Below are positions 1 to 6,523 of a stretch of 6,523 nt of DNA, in pieces. Source of the stretch: DATEOR01 sp035273885 (GTDB lineage Bacteria; Actinomycetota; Thermoleophilia; Gaiellales; Gaiellaceae); the NCBI GenBank assembly GCA_035273885.1, contig DATEOR010000066.1, forward strand, positions 1 through 6,523, read 5' to 3'. How positions within the stretch are numbered: position 1 is the first letter of the stretch; every line of letters starts with the position of its first letter. A model generated the notes under the pieces. The model made no database searches, was not told where the DNA came from, and worked only from the letters and a program-made list of their open reading frames with translations. The position numbers were made by a program, and so were the translations under genes.

Positions 1-14
1 CGCGTCGACGAGCC

Positions 15-689
15 CTAGACCGTTTCGCCGTCGCGCAGCTCGACCACCCGGTCGGCCACGTCCAGGAGAAGCGGGTCGTGGGTGGCGACGATCGCCGACA
101 CGCCCTCGCTCCTGACGAGCTCACGGATGACCTCCATGATCGTCCGCGCGTTCGAGGAGTCGAGCTGGCCGGTGGGCTCGTCCGCGATGAGAAGCTTGGG
201 CCGGTTGGCGAGCGCGCGCACGATGGCGACGCGCTGCTGCTCGCCCCCCGAGAGCTCGTAGGGCCGGTGACGGGCGCGGCCCGCGAGGCCGACGAGCTCG
301 AGAAGCTCACCCACTCGCTTCGTCCGCGCGCCCGGCTGTTCGTTGCGCAGACGCAGGGGAACCTCGATGTTCTCCGCGGCGGTCAGGATCGGGACGAGGC
401 CGAACGCCTGGAAGACGAAGCCGATCTTCTCCCGTCGCAGGCGCACGAGCTCGTCCTCCCCCATCGCGGAGACCTCGGCGCCGTCGACCCAGACGCGCCC
501 ACGCGTCGGGCGGTCGAGCCCGCCGATCATGTTGAGCAGCGTCGTCTTCCCGGAGCCCGAGCGCCCGTGGACCACGGTCAGCTCGCCGCGGCCGATGCGC
601 ACGTCCACCCCCTGCAGCGCGTGCACGACGGCGTCGCCGGTCTCGTACTCGCGGTGCAGCGCATGGGTGGCGGCGATGGGCTCAGCCAC
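15..689 (-). CDS. ABC transporter ATP-binding protein, MacB/LolD-like (second ATPase of the operon)
   Basis: Cytoplasmic ATPase of 224 residues, the usual length for the MacB/LolD/FtsE-type family, predicted to power an FtsX-type permease. All motifs are intact: A-loop Tyr15, Walker A GRSGSGKTT (42-50), Q-loop Gln94 in GFVFQ, signature LSGGEQQ (146-152), Walker B LLIADE with catalytic Glu171, D-loop GQLD (174-177) and switch His204 in ATHD. Both nucleotide sites of a homodimer should therefore be competent. The start is GTG at 687-689. It is preceded by GGGAG with a 7-base gap, no in-frame start is seen in the codons just upstream, and the next Met (54) falls after Walker A. The gene overlaps the upstream ATPase by 8 bases and ends in TAG at 15-17. 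It is the last complete gene in the window; whether the operon continues to the left cannot be seen. The ATPase call is very secure, but the substrate is unknown. Confidence 0.95.
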   Translation of the reverse strand: MAEPIAATHALHREYETGDAVVHALQGVDVRIGRGELTVVHGRSGSGKTTLLNMIGGLDRPTRGRVWVDGAEVSAMGEDELVRLRREKIGFVFQAFGLVPILTAAENIEVPLRLRNEQPGARTKRVGELLELVGLAGRARHRPYELSGGEQQRVAIVRALANRPKLLIADEPTGQLDSSNARTIMEVIRELVRSEGVSAIVATHDPLLLDVADRVVELRDGETV

Positions 690-1566
690 CGTTCTGCTCC
701 CGGTTCGCCTTGTCCGGCCAGACGCCGATGTGGTCCTGCTCGAGCTCGAGGCGCACTCGCCGCTCCAGCTCGAGCGCGTCCACGTACTCCTGCGGAAGCT
801 GGAGGCGGCCGGCGCGGTCGAGCACCGCGAACTCTTCCGCGATCACCTGGTGGTCGCCGAGCTCGTCGACCTCGCGCCGCCGCAGGGTCTCGGTGCTCGT
901 TCGCCCGTCCCTGATCGCAATGGTGCGGTCGACCTGCTCGGAGACAAGCGGGTCGTGGGTGAGGACGACCACCGTGACGCCGAGCTCCCGGTTGGCCTTG
1001 CGGAGGGTGGCGAAGATCTCGGCCGCGGTCTCGGTGTCGAGCTCCCCGGTCGGCTCATCCGCAAACAGGACGCGGGGCCGGTTTGCGAGCGCGATCGCGA
1101 TGGCCACACGCTGCTGCTCGCCTCCTGAGAGCTGGTCTGGCTTGTGCCCCGTCCTCTCCCCCATGCCCACGAGGCGAAGGAGCTCGACCGCGTACTCGCG
1201 CCGGTCGGCGCCCCGCATCCCTTCGAGAATCAAGGGCAGCTCCACGTTCTCCTCGGCGGTGAGGTACCTGAGGAGGTTGCGAGTCGTCTGCTGCCAGACG
1301 AAGCCCACGATGCTCCGCCGGTAGATCGTCCGCTCCTTCGCCGTCAGCGAGGTCAGGTCGAAGCCGGCCACCTCGGCCTTGCCCGCTGTGGGCACGTCCA
1401 TTCCGCCGAGGATGTTCTGCAAGGTCGACTTCCCGCTCCCCGAGGCGCCGACGATGGCGATGAACTCGCCCTGTTCGACCATCAGGTCCAGCCCTTGAAG
1501 CGCCACGACCTCGAGGTCGGCGACCTTGTAGATCTTCACGAGGTTGTCGCAGACGATCTGACTCAT
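682..1566 (-). CDS. ABC transporter ATP-binding protein with AbrB-like C-terminal extension
   Basis: Cytoplasmic ATPase of 294 residues, about 60-70 longer than its neighbour and than typical MacB/LolD ATPases. Residues 1-225 form a complete nucleotide-binding domain: A-loop Tyr13, Walker A GASGSGKST (40-48), Q-loop Gln92 in the variant GFVWQQT, signature LSGGEQQ (146-152), Walker B VLFADE with catalytic Glu171, D-loop GELD (174-177) and switch His204 in LTHD. After an Arg/Glu-rich linker (about 226-244), residues 245-284 resemble an AbrB/MazE looped-hinge domain (see the separate entry). The start is ATG at 1564-1566, in a 4-base ATGA overlap with the stop of the upstream permease, with GGGAG 4 bases ahead of it. 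The protein most likely drives one or both of the FtsX permeases encoded just upstream. The ATPase function is certain by motif; the role of the tail is inferred. Confidence 0.95.
   Translation of the reverse strand: MSQIVCDNLVKIYKVADLEVVALQGLDLMVEQGEFIAIVGASGSGKSTLQNILGGMDVPTAGKAEVAGFDLTSLTAKERTIYRRSIVGFVWQQTTRNLLRYLTAEENVELPLILEGMRGADRREYAVELLRLVGMGERTGHKPDQLSGGEQQRVAIAIALANRPRVLFADEPTGELDTETAAEIFATLRKANRELGVTVVVLTHDPLVSEQVDRTIAIRDGRTSTETLRRREVDELGDHQVIAEEFAVLDRAGRLQLPQEYVDALELERRVRLELEQDHIGVWPDKANREQNGG
697..701 (-). promoter_or_regulatory. Ribosome binding site that fixes the GTG start of the last ATPase
   Basis: GGGAG on the minus strand lies 7 bases before the GTG at 687-689. There is no ATG near this position in frame, so this site decides the start. 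It is inside the last codons of the preceding ATPase, before that gene's TGA at 682-684. Confidence 0.7.
715..834 (-). other. AbrB/MazE-like (SpoVT-AbrB type) domain at the ATPase C-terminus
   Basis: These are residues 245-284 of the longer ATPase. The segment has the looped-hinge pattern of AbrB-type domains. It reads as a strand ending in Asp250, the turn RAGRLQLP (251-258), a short helix QEYVDALEL (259-267), then two strands, RVRLELE (270-276) and IGVWP (280-284). The GR-x-x-LP core followed by helix, RV-x-LE and a final I-x-V-x-P strand is the recurring signature of that fold. AbrB-type domains form intertwined dimers and often bind DNA. Here the domain could dimerise the ATPase, act as a regulatory domain, or bind DNA. 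The assignment is by motif reading only, with no profile search. Confidence 0.6.
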
Positions 1567-3770
1567 CTCTCTCCCATCCTGAGGGAACGGCTGAGGCTCA
1601 TGCGGCGCACGACCGCCCCGGTCGCCCAGATCGCCGCCGCGGAGACGGCGAGGAGCGCGACTGTGAGCAGGAGCGGCGTGACGAGGTCGAGCCGCAGGGC
1701 GACGTCCCGTCCTCCCGCGGCCAGGCCGGTGAGGTCGAGGCCTGGCTCGACGAGGTACGCGGTCGCGAGGCCGAGGGCGGTGCCGACGACGAGCGCGACA
1801 CCGAACGGCGGGGCAAGCTCCGCTGCGGTCACGGCCACGGCCTGCCGGCGCGAGAGCCCGAGAGCGCGCAGGTAGGCGAGGTCGCGCAGCCGCGATCTCG
1901 CGGTGAGGAGCAGCGCGAGCACGATCACAAAGCCGGCGTAGGCGGTGCCGAGCAGGGCTCCGGCCCGGAACGCGTCCAGCGTTCCCGTTGCAAGCGGGGA
2001 GAGCGAGGCCGAGCCTGCACCCTCCTGCGCCCGGCTCAGCGTCGCGGCCATGACTCCCGCGAAGACCGAGACCGAGACGCCCAGCAGGAGGACGAGCAGC
2101 GGAGCCGCGGTGACTCCCGGCTGGCGCGCGACGCGGCGAAGAGCCAGCGCTGGGACGAGGTCGCGCCGCCGAGCAGCCGCAGCCGCGAGAAAGCGCACCG
2201 GCAGCGGATAAACACGGACGGCGACGATCCCGGCAGCGAGGCCGAGCAGGAGCGGCACCGCCGCGAGGTAGGGGTCGAACCCGTTGGCATCCGCGAGGCC
2301 TCTCCTCCGAAGGAGATAGATGCCGACGAGCGACGAGCCGACGACGGCCGCCTCGATTGCGAGCCTGCGGGGAGACAGCGCGGTGACGGCGACTTCCTCG
2401 CGTGCGCGTGCGGCGAGGCCGCTCCTAGCCGCTGGCGAGGCCGCGGCGGCCAGAAGGGCTCCGGTCGCCAGCACGATCCCGAGCACGAGCAGAAGCGGGG
2501 TCTGGATGCTGCGGCCGTCGACGACGAGAACGGCCAGCAGGAAGCCGAGCACGCCCCCGGGGAGCGCGACCGCGATCCCCTCCACCGCCTCGGCCCCGAG
2601 GACCTGCCACGTGGCGCCGCCGCGCGAGCGAACCAGCGCGATGTTCTCCCCGCGCCGGTTCGCCGCAAGCCCGCCGAGCAGGGCCACAACCGCCAGTGCG
2701 AGTGCCAAAAGCCCGACCGCGCCGATCGCGATCACGGCGGCGGCCGCGTCGCGGTCGCCTCGATATCCCGTCAGCACCTCGGACAGGCCGGTACGTACTC
2801 CCGTACCCAGGCGCTGGCCGAACGTGGATTCCCCGAAGCTCGCGTCCAGCTCGCGCACATCCGAGTCGAGCCGGTCGATCGTGCCCGCATCGAAACCGCT
2901 CGGGTCGACGTCGTAGCGCCAGGAGTACCTCATGGGAAGCGGGGCGGTGGCGTCGGCGATCTGCGCGTACGCCGAGGGTGCGAAGAGTCCGAAGCCGTAG
3001 ACGTAGCGGCGCTGGTCCGTGTCGCGGGTGACGGGCGCGCCGAGGCGCGCGTCCTCGAGCCAGGCCCGGTCGGCAGCCGTCTTGGGCGCGAAGATCCCGG
3101 TCACTTCGGCAGCGATCATCCGCCGTTCGCTGAGCGGGACCGGTCCGACCAGGACGTCCTCGAAGTCGGGCTCGAGGTAGAGAACGTCGCCGACCTGGAG
3201 CGAGAGCTGGTTCGCGCCGGCGAGAGGGATGGCCACCTCGACGAGACGCGCCTTCGGCTGCCCGAGCCGGAACGGCAGCGGCACGATCTCGTCTCGCTCC
3301 TCGGGCAATCGGCCCGCGACCAGGCGGACGCGATCGGCGGCCCCCTGTACGTATTCGAGAGTCATCAGCCGCGTCGTCCCTGCAGGCCCGGGAACACCCG
3401 GAGCGTCGACTGCCGTGTAGCGCGTCGTCTCGACGGCATCTCGGTGGCTACCGACCACGTCCTGCACGGACTCGGGGAAGCGCTGCGCGAGCCTGGTGCC
3501 CGCGGCGTCGACGGCCGAAATGGGATCGGAGCCCGCCGGCTCGATGCGACCGGCCTGCGTTATCTCGACGTTGCGCTCGAACGGGCTCGCCTTCGAGACG
3601 GCGAACTGCAGCCCGTCGTCCGCGGTCGACTCGAAGTAGCGCGGCGCGGCCGCGAACACGAAGCTCGTGACCAGGACGACGCCGAACACCGCACCCGTCA
3701 GCGGCAGGTCGGAGCGGATCCGCCTGGCCGCGAGGACAACCGGGGTCAGAAAGGAGCGGAGCCTGCTCAT
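1563..3770 (-). CDS. FtsX-family ABC transporter permease (two FtsX domains, short second extracytoplasmic loop)
   Basis: Inner-membrane permease of 735 residues. Hydrophobic segments by eye lie at about 24-43, 342-369, 388-417, 424-445, 472-487, 501-522, 551-576, 602-624, 643-674 and 695-721, giving roughly ten membrane spans. Residues 44-341 form a large extracytoplasmic domain, like the MacB periplasmic domain in position. Two FtsX repeats are visible. Each has a cytoplasmic coupling element after its second span: RRGENIALVRSRGG (372-385) and LRDLAYLRALGLS (628-640). The second repeat has lost nearly all of its extracytoplasmic domain; only about 25 residues (577-601) separate its first two spans. 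The motif RTGLSEVL just before the second span matches a similar TGL-x-x-VL in the upstream permease, so the two are paralogues. The start is ATG at 3768-3770 with AGGAGAGG just upstream. The gene has 4-base ATGA overlaps with both neighbours. The substrate is unknown. Confidence 0.92.
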   Translation of the reverse strand: MSRLRSFLTPVVLAARRIRSDLPLTGAVFGVVLVTSFVFAAAPRYFESTADDGLQFAVSKASPFERNVEITQAGRIEPAGSDPISAVDAAGTRLAQRFPESVQDVVGSHRDAVETTRYTAVDAPGVPGPAGTTRLMTLEYVQGAADRVRLVAGRLPEERDEIVPLPFRLGQPKARLVEVAIPLAGANQLSLQVGDVLYLEPDFEDVLVGPVPLSERRMIAAEVTGIFAPKTAADRAWLEDARLGAPVTRDTDQRRYVYGFGLFAPSAYAQIADATAPLPMRYSWRYDVDPSGFDAGTIDRLDSDVRELDASFGESTFGQRLGTGVRTGLSEVLTGYRGDRDAAAAVIAIGAVGLLALALAVVALLGGLAANRRGENIALVRSRGGATWQVLGAEAVEGIAVALPGGVLGFLLAVLVVDGRSIQTPLLLVLGIVLATGALLAAAASPAARSGLAARAREEVAVTALSPRRLAIEAAVVGSSLVGIYLLRRRGLADANGFDPYLAAVPLLLGLAAGIVAVRVYPLPVRFLAAAAARRRDLVPALALRRVARQPGVTAAPLLVLLLGVSVSVFAGVMAATLSRAQEGAGSASLSPLATGTLDAFRAGALLGTAYAGFVIVLALLLTARSRLRDLAYLRALGLSRRQAVAVTAAELAPPFGVALVVGTALGLATAYLVEPGLDLTGLAAGGRDVALRLDLVTPLLLTVALLAVSAAAIWATGAVVRRMSLSRSLRMGER
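1571..1580 (-). promoter_or_regulatory. Ribosome binding site of the longer ATPase
   Basis: On the minus strand the purine-rich stretch AGGATGGGAG precedes the ATG at 1564-1566. GGGAG is 4 bases away and AGGA is 10 bases away. It lies in the last codons of the upstream permease, in an ATGA stop-start overlap, which again points to coupled translation. Confidence 0.6.
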
Positions 3771-6523
3771 CGATCCTCTCCTGCGCGCAGGGCCGGGGCG
3801 AGCCGTACGCGCGCGAGGATGCGAATCTCAACGGCGACGACCACGGCGAGCGCGAGAAGGAGCGCTCCTTCGAGCAGGAGGGCGGTTCGCCAGGGGAAGT
3901 GGACGATCACGTCGGGGAACGGCCGTGCGCCCTCGCCACTCAGAGAGACGTAGGGCAGCACGAACCAGGCGAGGAGGATCCCGAGCGCGGTGCCCGCTGC
4001 GAGCGCCAGGCACGCGGTCAGCCCGCCTTCGAGAGCCAGCGCACCCGAGAGTTGGCCCCTGGAAAGGCCCACGGAGCGCAGGACGGCGAACTCCGTCTTT
4101 CGTTCGGCCGCTGAGATCGCGGCGCTGACCGCGAACCCGATCACGGCGAAGATCGCCGCCGCGGCGAAGCCGATGTAGAGGGCGCCGCTGATACCGAGCG
4201 CGACCGGATCCGTCGAGAGGGCGCGTGCCCGCGCCGCGCGGTCGACCACGACGTCGCTGGAGTAGGGCGGCGTGGCGAGTCGCGCGGCAACCGGCGCCGC
4301 AGGACCGTTCACGTCGAGCCACCACTCCGTCGCCTCGAGCACCGTCCCATCGGTCAGCCATTTGGCGGCCGCGTACGTCGGCAGATCGACGACCACCCCG
4401 CCCATCGACCCCGGCAACGTGGGGAAGCCCTTGGCCGCCCCGCTGAGGGCGAGCGCCGGCCCCTCGGGCCCGAGCGGAACGCGGCCGCCGACCTCGGTCC
4501 CGGTGTCGGCGAGGAACCGGCTCGTCGCGATCGCGGGGATCGCCTGCACCGGCGCGTTTCTCCCGGGGGTGGCGGTGAACGTGACCGAGCCCCGGCTGGG
4601 GAACGTCGACACCGAGCCGGACAGGACGTCCAGGGAAAGGAACCCGTCGGAGCTCACGCGCACCACGCGCGGCGGCTGATCGGCGTCCTGGATCTGACTC
4701 GCGCTCACCTGCCAGGACTCGTCCGGAGGGTCGACCTGCGTGAAGGTGCCGGACTCGTCCCCCGTCTCGACCGAGTGGACGTCGACCGACACCGGCCTGT
4801 CGACGCGGAACGAAGGGATGATGCCGGTCTCCACCCCGACCAGGGAGAGCGGGTAGCGCGGCCCTTCCCCGCGCGGCCCGGAAAGGTCGTAGACGATGCG
4901 CTTCCTCGCGCCCGAGACGCCGAAGCCGGTCGTGGGCAGCCGGTACAGGAGGCCGCCCGCGTCTCTGAGGACCACCGAGAGAGACGGCCGCGCCCCGGTT
5001 CCGAAGAAGGCGCGGTCCCCCGGCGCGCGCGCGACCTCGACGTCGACGTCGAGTGCAAGCTTCGTGGGTTCTCCGGGAAGCGGAACCTCGGCGAGACGCG
5101 GCCGGCTCGCGCTGAGCGGCGCCAGCAGCTCCGGGAGCGGCCGACGTGCAAGGTCTCCCCGGAAACTGACCGCGCCGGCTGTGCGCTCCGCATCGATCCC
5201 GAGCAGCGTGGCCGGGCCGGACGAGTCCGAGAGGTTGAGCTGGTCGCGGTAGACCGGGAGCGCCGATCGCACGCCCTCCAGAGTGGCGTAGGCGCCAGGA
5301 AGCTGGAGCGCCGAGATCGACCCGGAGCGCTCGCTCGGTTCCACGCGCACGTCGGCAGCGGCTGCGTAGTCGGCCTGGTCGCGCTGCGACGCGAGCCATG
5401 TGCGGCTGTAGGCGGACGCGAACAGGCCGATGGCCAGGGCAAGCGTGAGGAGGAGCGCCGAGCGCGCGTACCGCTGCGGCCGGCGCGCCAGCTCGCGCGT
5501 GCCGAGAGCGGCCACCATCCCTCTGGCCGAGCTGGCCACCCGCTCGACCAGCGAGGCCGCCGCCGGAACAACGCGCAGCGCGAGAACCGCACCGGCGAGA
5601 AGCCCGAGTGCCGGGGCCGCGATGAGCAGAGGGTCGATGCCGAGCTTCCCCTGCACGCTCTCCACGACGGGCCCGCCGTAGCGGCGGAGCTGCCAGTACG
5701 CGACCACGGCGAGGACGACGAGGATCAGGTCGAGGCCCGCGCGCTGGACGAAGCTCTTCGGCCGAGGTCGCCCGCGTCCGGCCACCGTGGAGGTCACTGC
5801 CCCGGAACGGAGTGCGGGGATGGCCAGCGCCACAACGCAGAGCACGGCTGCAAGGGCGGCGAGGACGTACGACGTCGGCGTCACGCGGGGGTCGAGGCGC
5901 AACCCGATCTGCGCCAGCGGGCCCACGTGGTTCAAAGCCTGCAAGCCCAGGACCGCGAGCCAGGGAGCGAGGATCGCGGCCGGGACGGCGAGGAGCGCCC
6001 CCTCCATCACCGCGAGCGCGGCGACGCCCTCTCCGCCCGCCCCGCGAGAGCGCATGATCGCCGACTCGAGCCCGCGTCGTTCGGACAGGAGCCCGGCAAG
6101 AAAGAGGAGCGCGGCCCCGGCGAGAATGGCGAGCTGAACGGAGGGGATGAGCACGCCGGAGCGCGTGACGGTGAGCAGGTGGTCGGTGCGGTCGAGTACG
6201 GCGACGAGACCGGTGTCGACCGAGACCTCCCGCGAGGCGCCCTCGTTCAGGCGCCGTTGGAGCGTGGAGACGTCCTCGCGAAGGCCGGGCAGCGCGGCGA
6301 CGGTGATGCTGCTCGGGCGGAGAGCCGCCCGCCACGCGAGGTTCGCCTCGGACCCGGCCACGGACGAGAAGACGTCCTCGGCGACGACGAAGGGGCCGTA
6401 GGTCGTGAAATCGATCGTCCGCTCGCCCCCGGTCTCGAGGCGATGACCCCACCAGAACGGGTCGCGTGGGTCGTCGACCCGGTACGTGCCGGCGAGCCGA
6501 ACGTCGACCTGCTCGGTTGGGTC
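3767..6523 (-). CDS. FtsX-family ABC transporter permease, large, 5' end beyond window (partial)
   Basis: The frame is open from the stop TGA (3767-3769) to the right edge, giving 918 visible residues (residue 1 is the codon at 6521-6523). A GTG at 6359-6361 is in frame but is not the real start. The 54 codons upstream are open and read like an extracytoplasmic domain (LAGTYRVDDPRDPFWWG), and a first membrane span is expected before it. Residues 1-127 are extracytoplasmic. Spans by eye lie at about 128-146, 168-194, 216-240, 263-278, 296-318, 352-371, 776-802, 824-855 and 879-903. FtsX coupling elements are ERRGLESAIMRSRG (148-161) and ERKTEFAVLRSVGLS (807-821). Between spans 352-371 and 776-802 lie about 400 extracytoplasmic residues: a beta-rich part (about 488-586), then a MacB-domain-like part (about 644-766). 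This is the first gene of the visible operon and probably pairs with the next permease or with the two ATPases. The substrate is unknown. Confidence 0.92.
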   Translation of the reverse strand, partial: DPTEQVDVRLAGTYRVDDPRDPFWWGHRLETGGERTIDFTTYGPFVVAEDVFSSVAGSEANLAWRAALRPSSITVAALPGLREDVSTLQRRLNEGASREVSVDTGLVAVLDRTDHLLTVTRSGVLIPSVQLAILAGAALLFLAGLLSERRGLESAIMRSRGAGGEGVAALAVMEGALLAVPAAILAPWLAVLGLQALNHVGPLAQIGLRLDPRVTPTSYVLAALAAVLCVVALAIPALRSGAVTSTVAGRGRPRPKSFVQRAGLDLILVVLAVVAYWQLRRYGGPVVESVQGKLGIDPLLIAAPALGLLAGAVLALRVVPAAASLVERVASSARGMVAALGTRELARRPQRYARSALLLTLALAIGLFASAYSRTWLASQRDQADYAAAADVRVEPSERSGSISALQLPGAYATLEGVRSALPVYRDQLNLSDSSGPATLLGIDAERTAGAVSFRGDLARRPLPELLAPLSASRPRLAEVPLPGEPTKLALDVDVEVARAPGDRAFFGTGARPSLSVVLRDAGGLLYRLPTTGFGVSGARKRIVYDLSGPRGEGPRYPLSLVGVETGIIPSFRVDRPVSVDVHSVETGDESGTFTQVDPPDESWQVSASQIQDADQPPRVVRVSSDGFLSLDVLSGSVSTFPSRGSVTFTATPGRNAPVQAIPAIATSRFLADTGTEVGGRVPLGPEGPALALSGAAKGFPTLPGSMGGVVVDLPTYAAAKWLTDGTVLEATEWWLDVNGPAAPVAARLATPPYSSDVVVDRAARARALSTDPVALGISGALYIGFAAAAIFAVIGFAVSAAISAAERKTEFAVLRSVGLSRGQLSGALALEGGLTACLALAAGTALGILLAWFVLPYVSLSGEGARPFPDVIVHFPWRTALLLEGALLLALAVVVAVEIRILARVRLAPALRAGEDR
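3775..3782 (-). promoter_or_regulatory. Ribosome binding site of the second permease
   Basis: On the minus strand AGGAGAGG lies just upstream of the ATG at 3768-3770, with AGGAG placed 7 bases before it. It sits inside the last codons of the upstream permease, whose TGA overlaps the ATG. This fits re-initiation or coupled translation and supports the chosen start. Confidence 0.75.

Noticed and set aside
1..14. Possible terminator or next gene after the last ATPase
   Set aside because: Only 14 bases remain beyond the TAG stop. They hold a short palindrome (gtcgac) but no stem-loop with a T-run and no start codon, so nothing can be called.
70..84. A 15-base sequence (agcgggtcgtgggtg) that recurs at 947-961, looking like a direct repeat
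   Set aside because: Both copies encode the conserved switch-histidine region (THDPL) of the two paralogous ATPases. The identity is explained by protein conservation, not by a mobile or regulatory repeat.
216..245. Similarity to the stretch around 1089-1118, possible repeat
   Set aside because: Both encode the conserved residues just after the ABC signature motif (QQRVAI) in the two ATPases.
78..914. Plus-strand open frame of 278 residues across the two ATPase genes
   Set aside because: It crosses two well-supported ATPase genes on the opposite strand, its protein has no recognisable domain, and it is the expected antisense shadow in GC-rich DNA.
1144..1875. Plus-strand open frame of 243 residues
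   Set aside because: It is antisense to the ATPase and the permease, with a low-complexity Arg/Ala/Ser-rich second half and no family resemblance.
3828..6452. Very long minus-strand open frame (874 residues) overlapping the large permease in another frame
   Set aside because: It is extremely rich in Arg, Gly, Pro and Ala with no hydrophobic spans or family motifs. It is a shadow of the real gene produced by high GC content, which makes stop codons rare in the other frames.

Overview
The window is a single stretch of one minus-strand operon. Four open reading frames run head to tail from the right edge to the left edge, with no intergenic DNA. In transcription order they are: a large FtsX-type ABC permease whose 5' end lies beyond the right edge (6523 to 3767), a second FtsX-type permease (3770 to 1563), an ABC ATPase with an unusual C-terminal extension (1566 to 682), and a second, plain ABC ATPase (689 to 15). 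The DNA is very GC-rich, the proteins are rich in Ala, Arg, Gly and Val, and the permeases have the large extracytoplasmic inserts often seen in actinobacterial FtsX proteins. This suggests an actinomycete-like organism (Actinomycetota, perhaps a soil lineage). That assignment comes from composition and family style only; no marker gene is present.

The junctions are 4-base ATGA overlaps at 3767-3770 and 1563-1566, and an 8-base overlap at 682-689. Each downstream start has a purine-rich ribosome binding site inside the end of the preceding gene. The four proteins are therefore probably made together by translational coupling. No promoter, terminator, RNA gene, mobile element or CRISPR array is visible. 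The promoter must lie to the right of 6523, and only 14 bases remain after the last stop codon.

Together the genes look like one or two MacB/LolCDE/FtsEX-like mechanotransmission ABC systems. These use cytoplasmic ATP hydrolysis to move extracytoplasmic domains and release or export a substrate (lipoprotein, peptide or lipid), or to activate a cell-wall enzyme. The substrate cannot be read from this sequence, and no adaptor, sensor kinase or hydrolase gene lies in the window.

Two points stand out. The first ATPase carries a C-terminal segment that reads like an AbrB/MazE-type swapped-hairpin domain. The two permeases are also strongly asymmetric: one has about 400 residues of extracytoplasmic sequence in its second half, whereas the other has only about 25 there.
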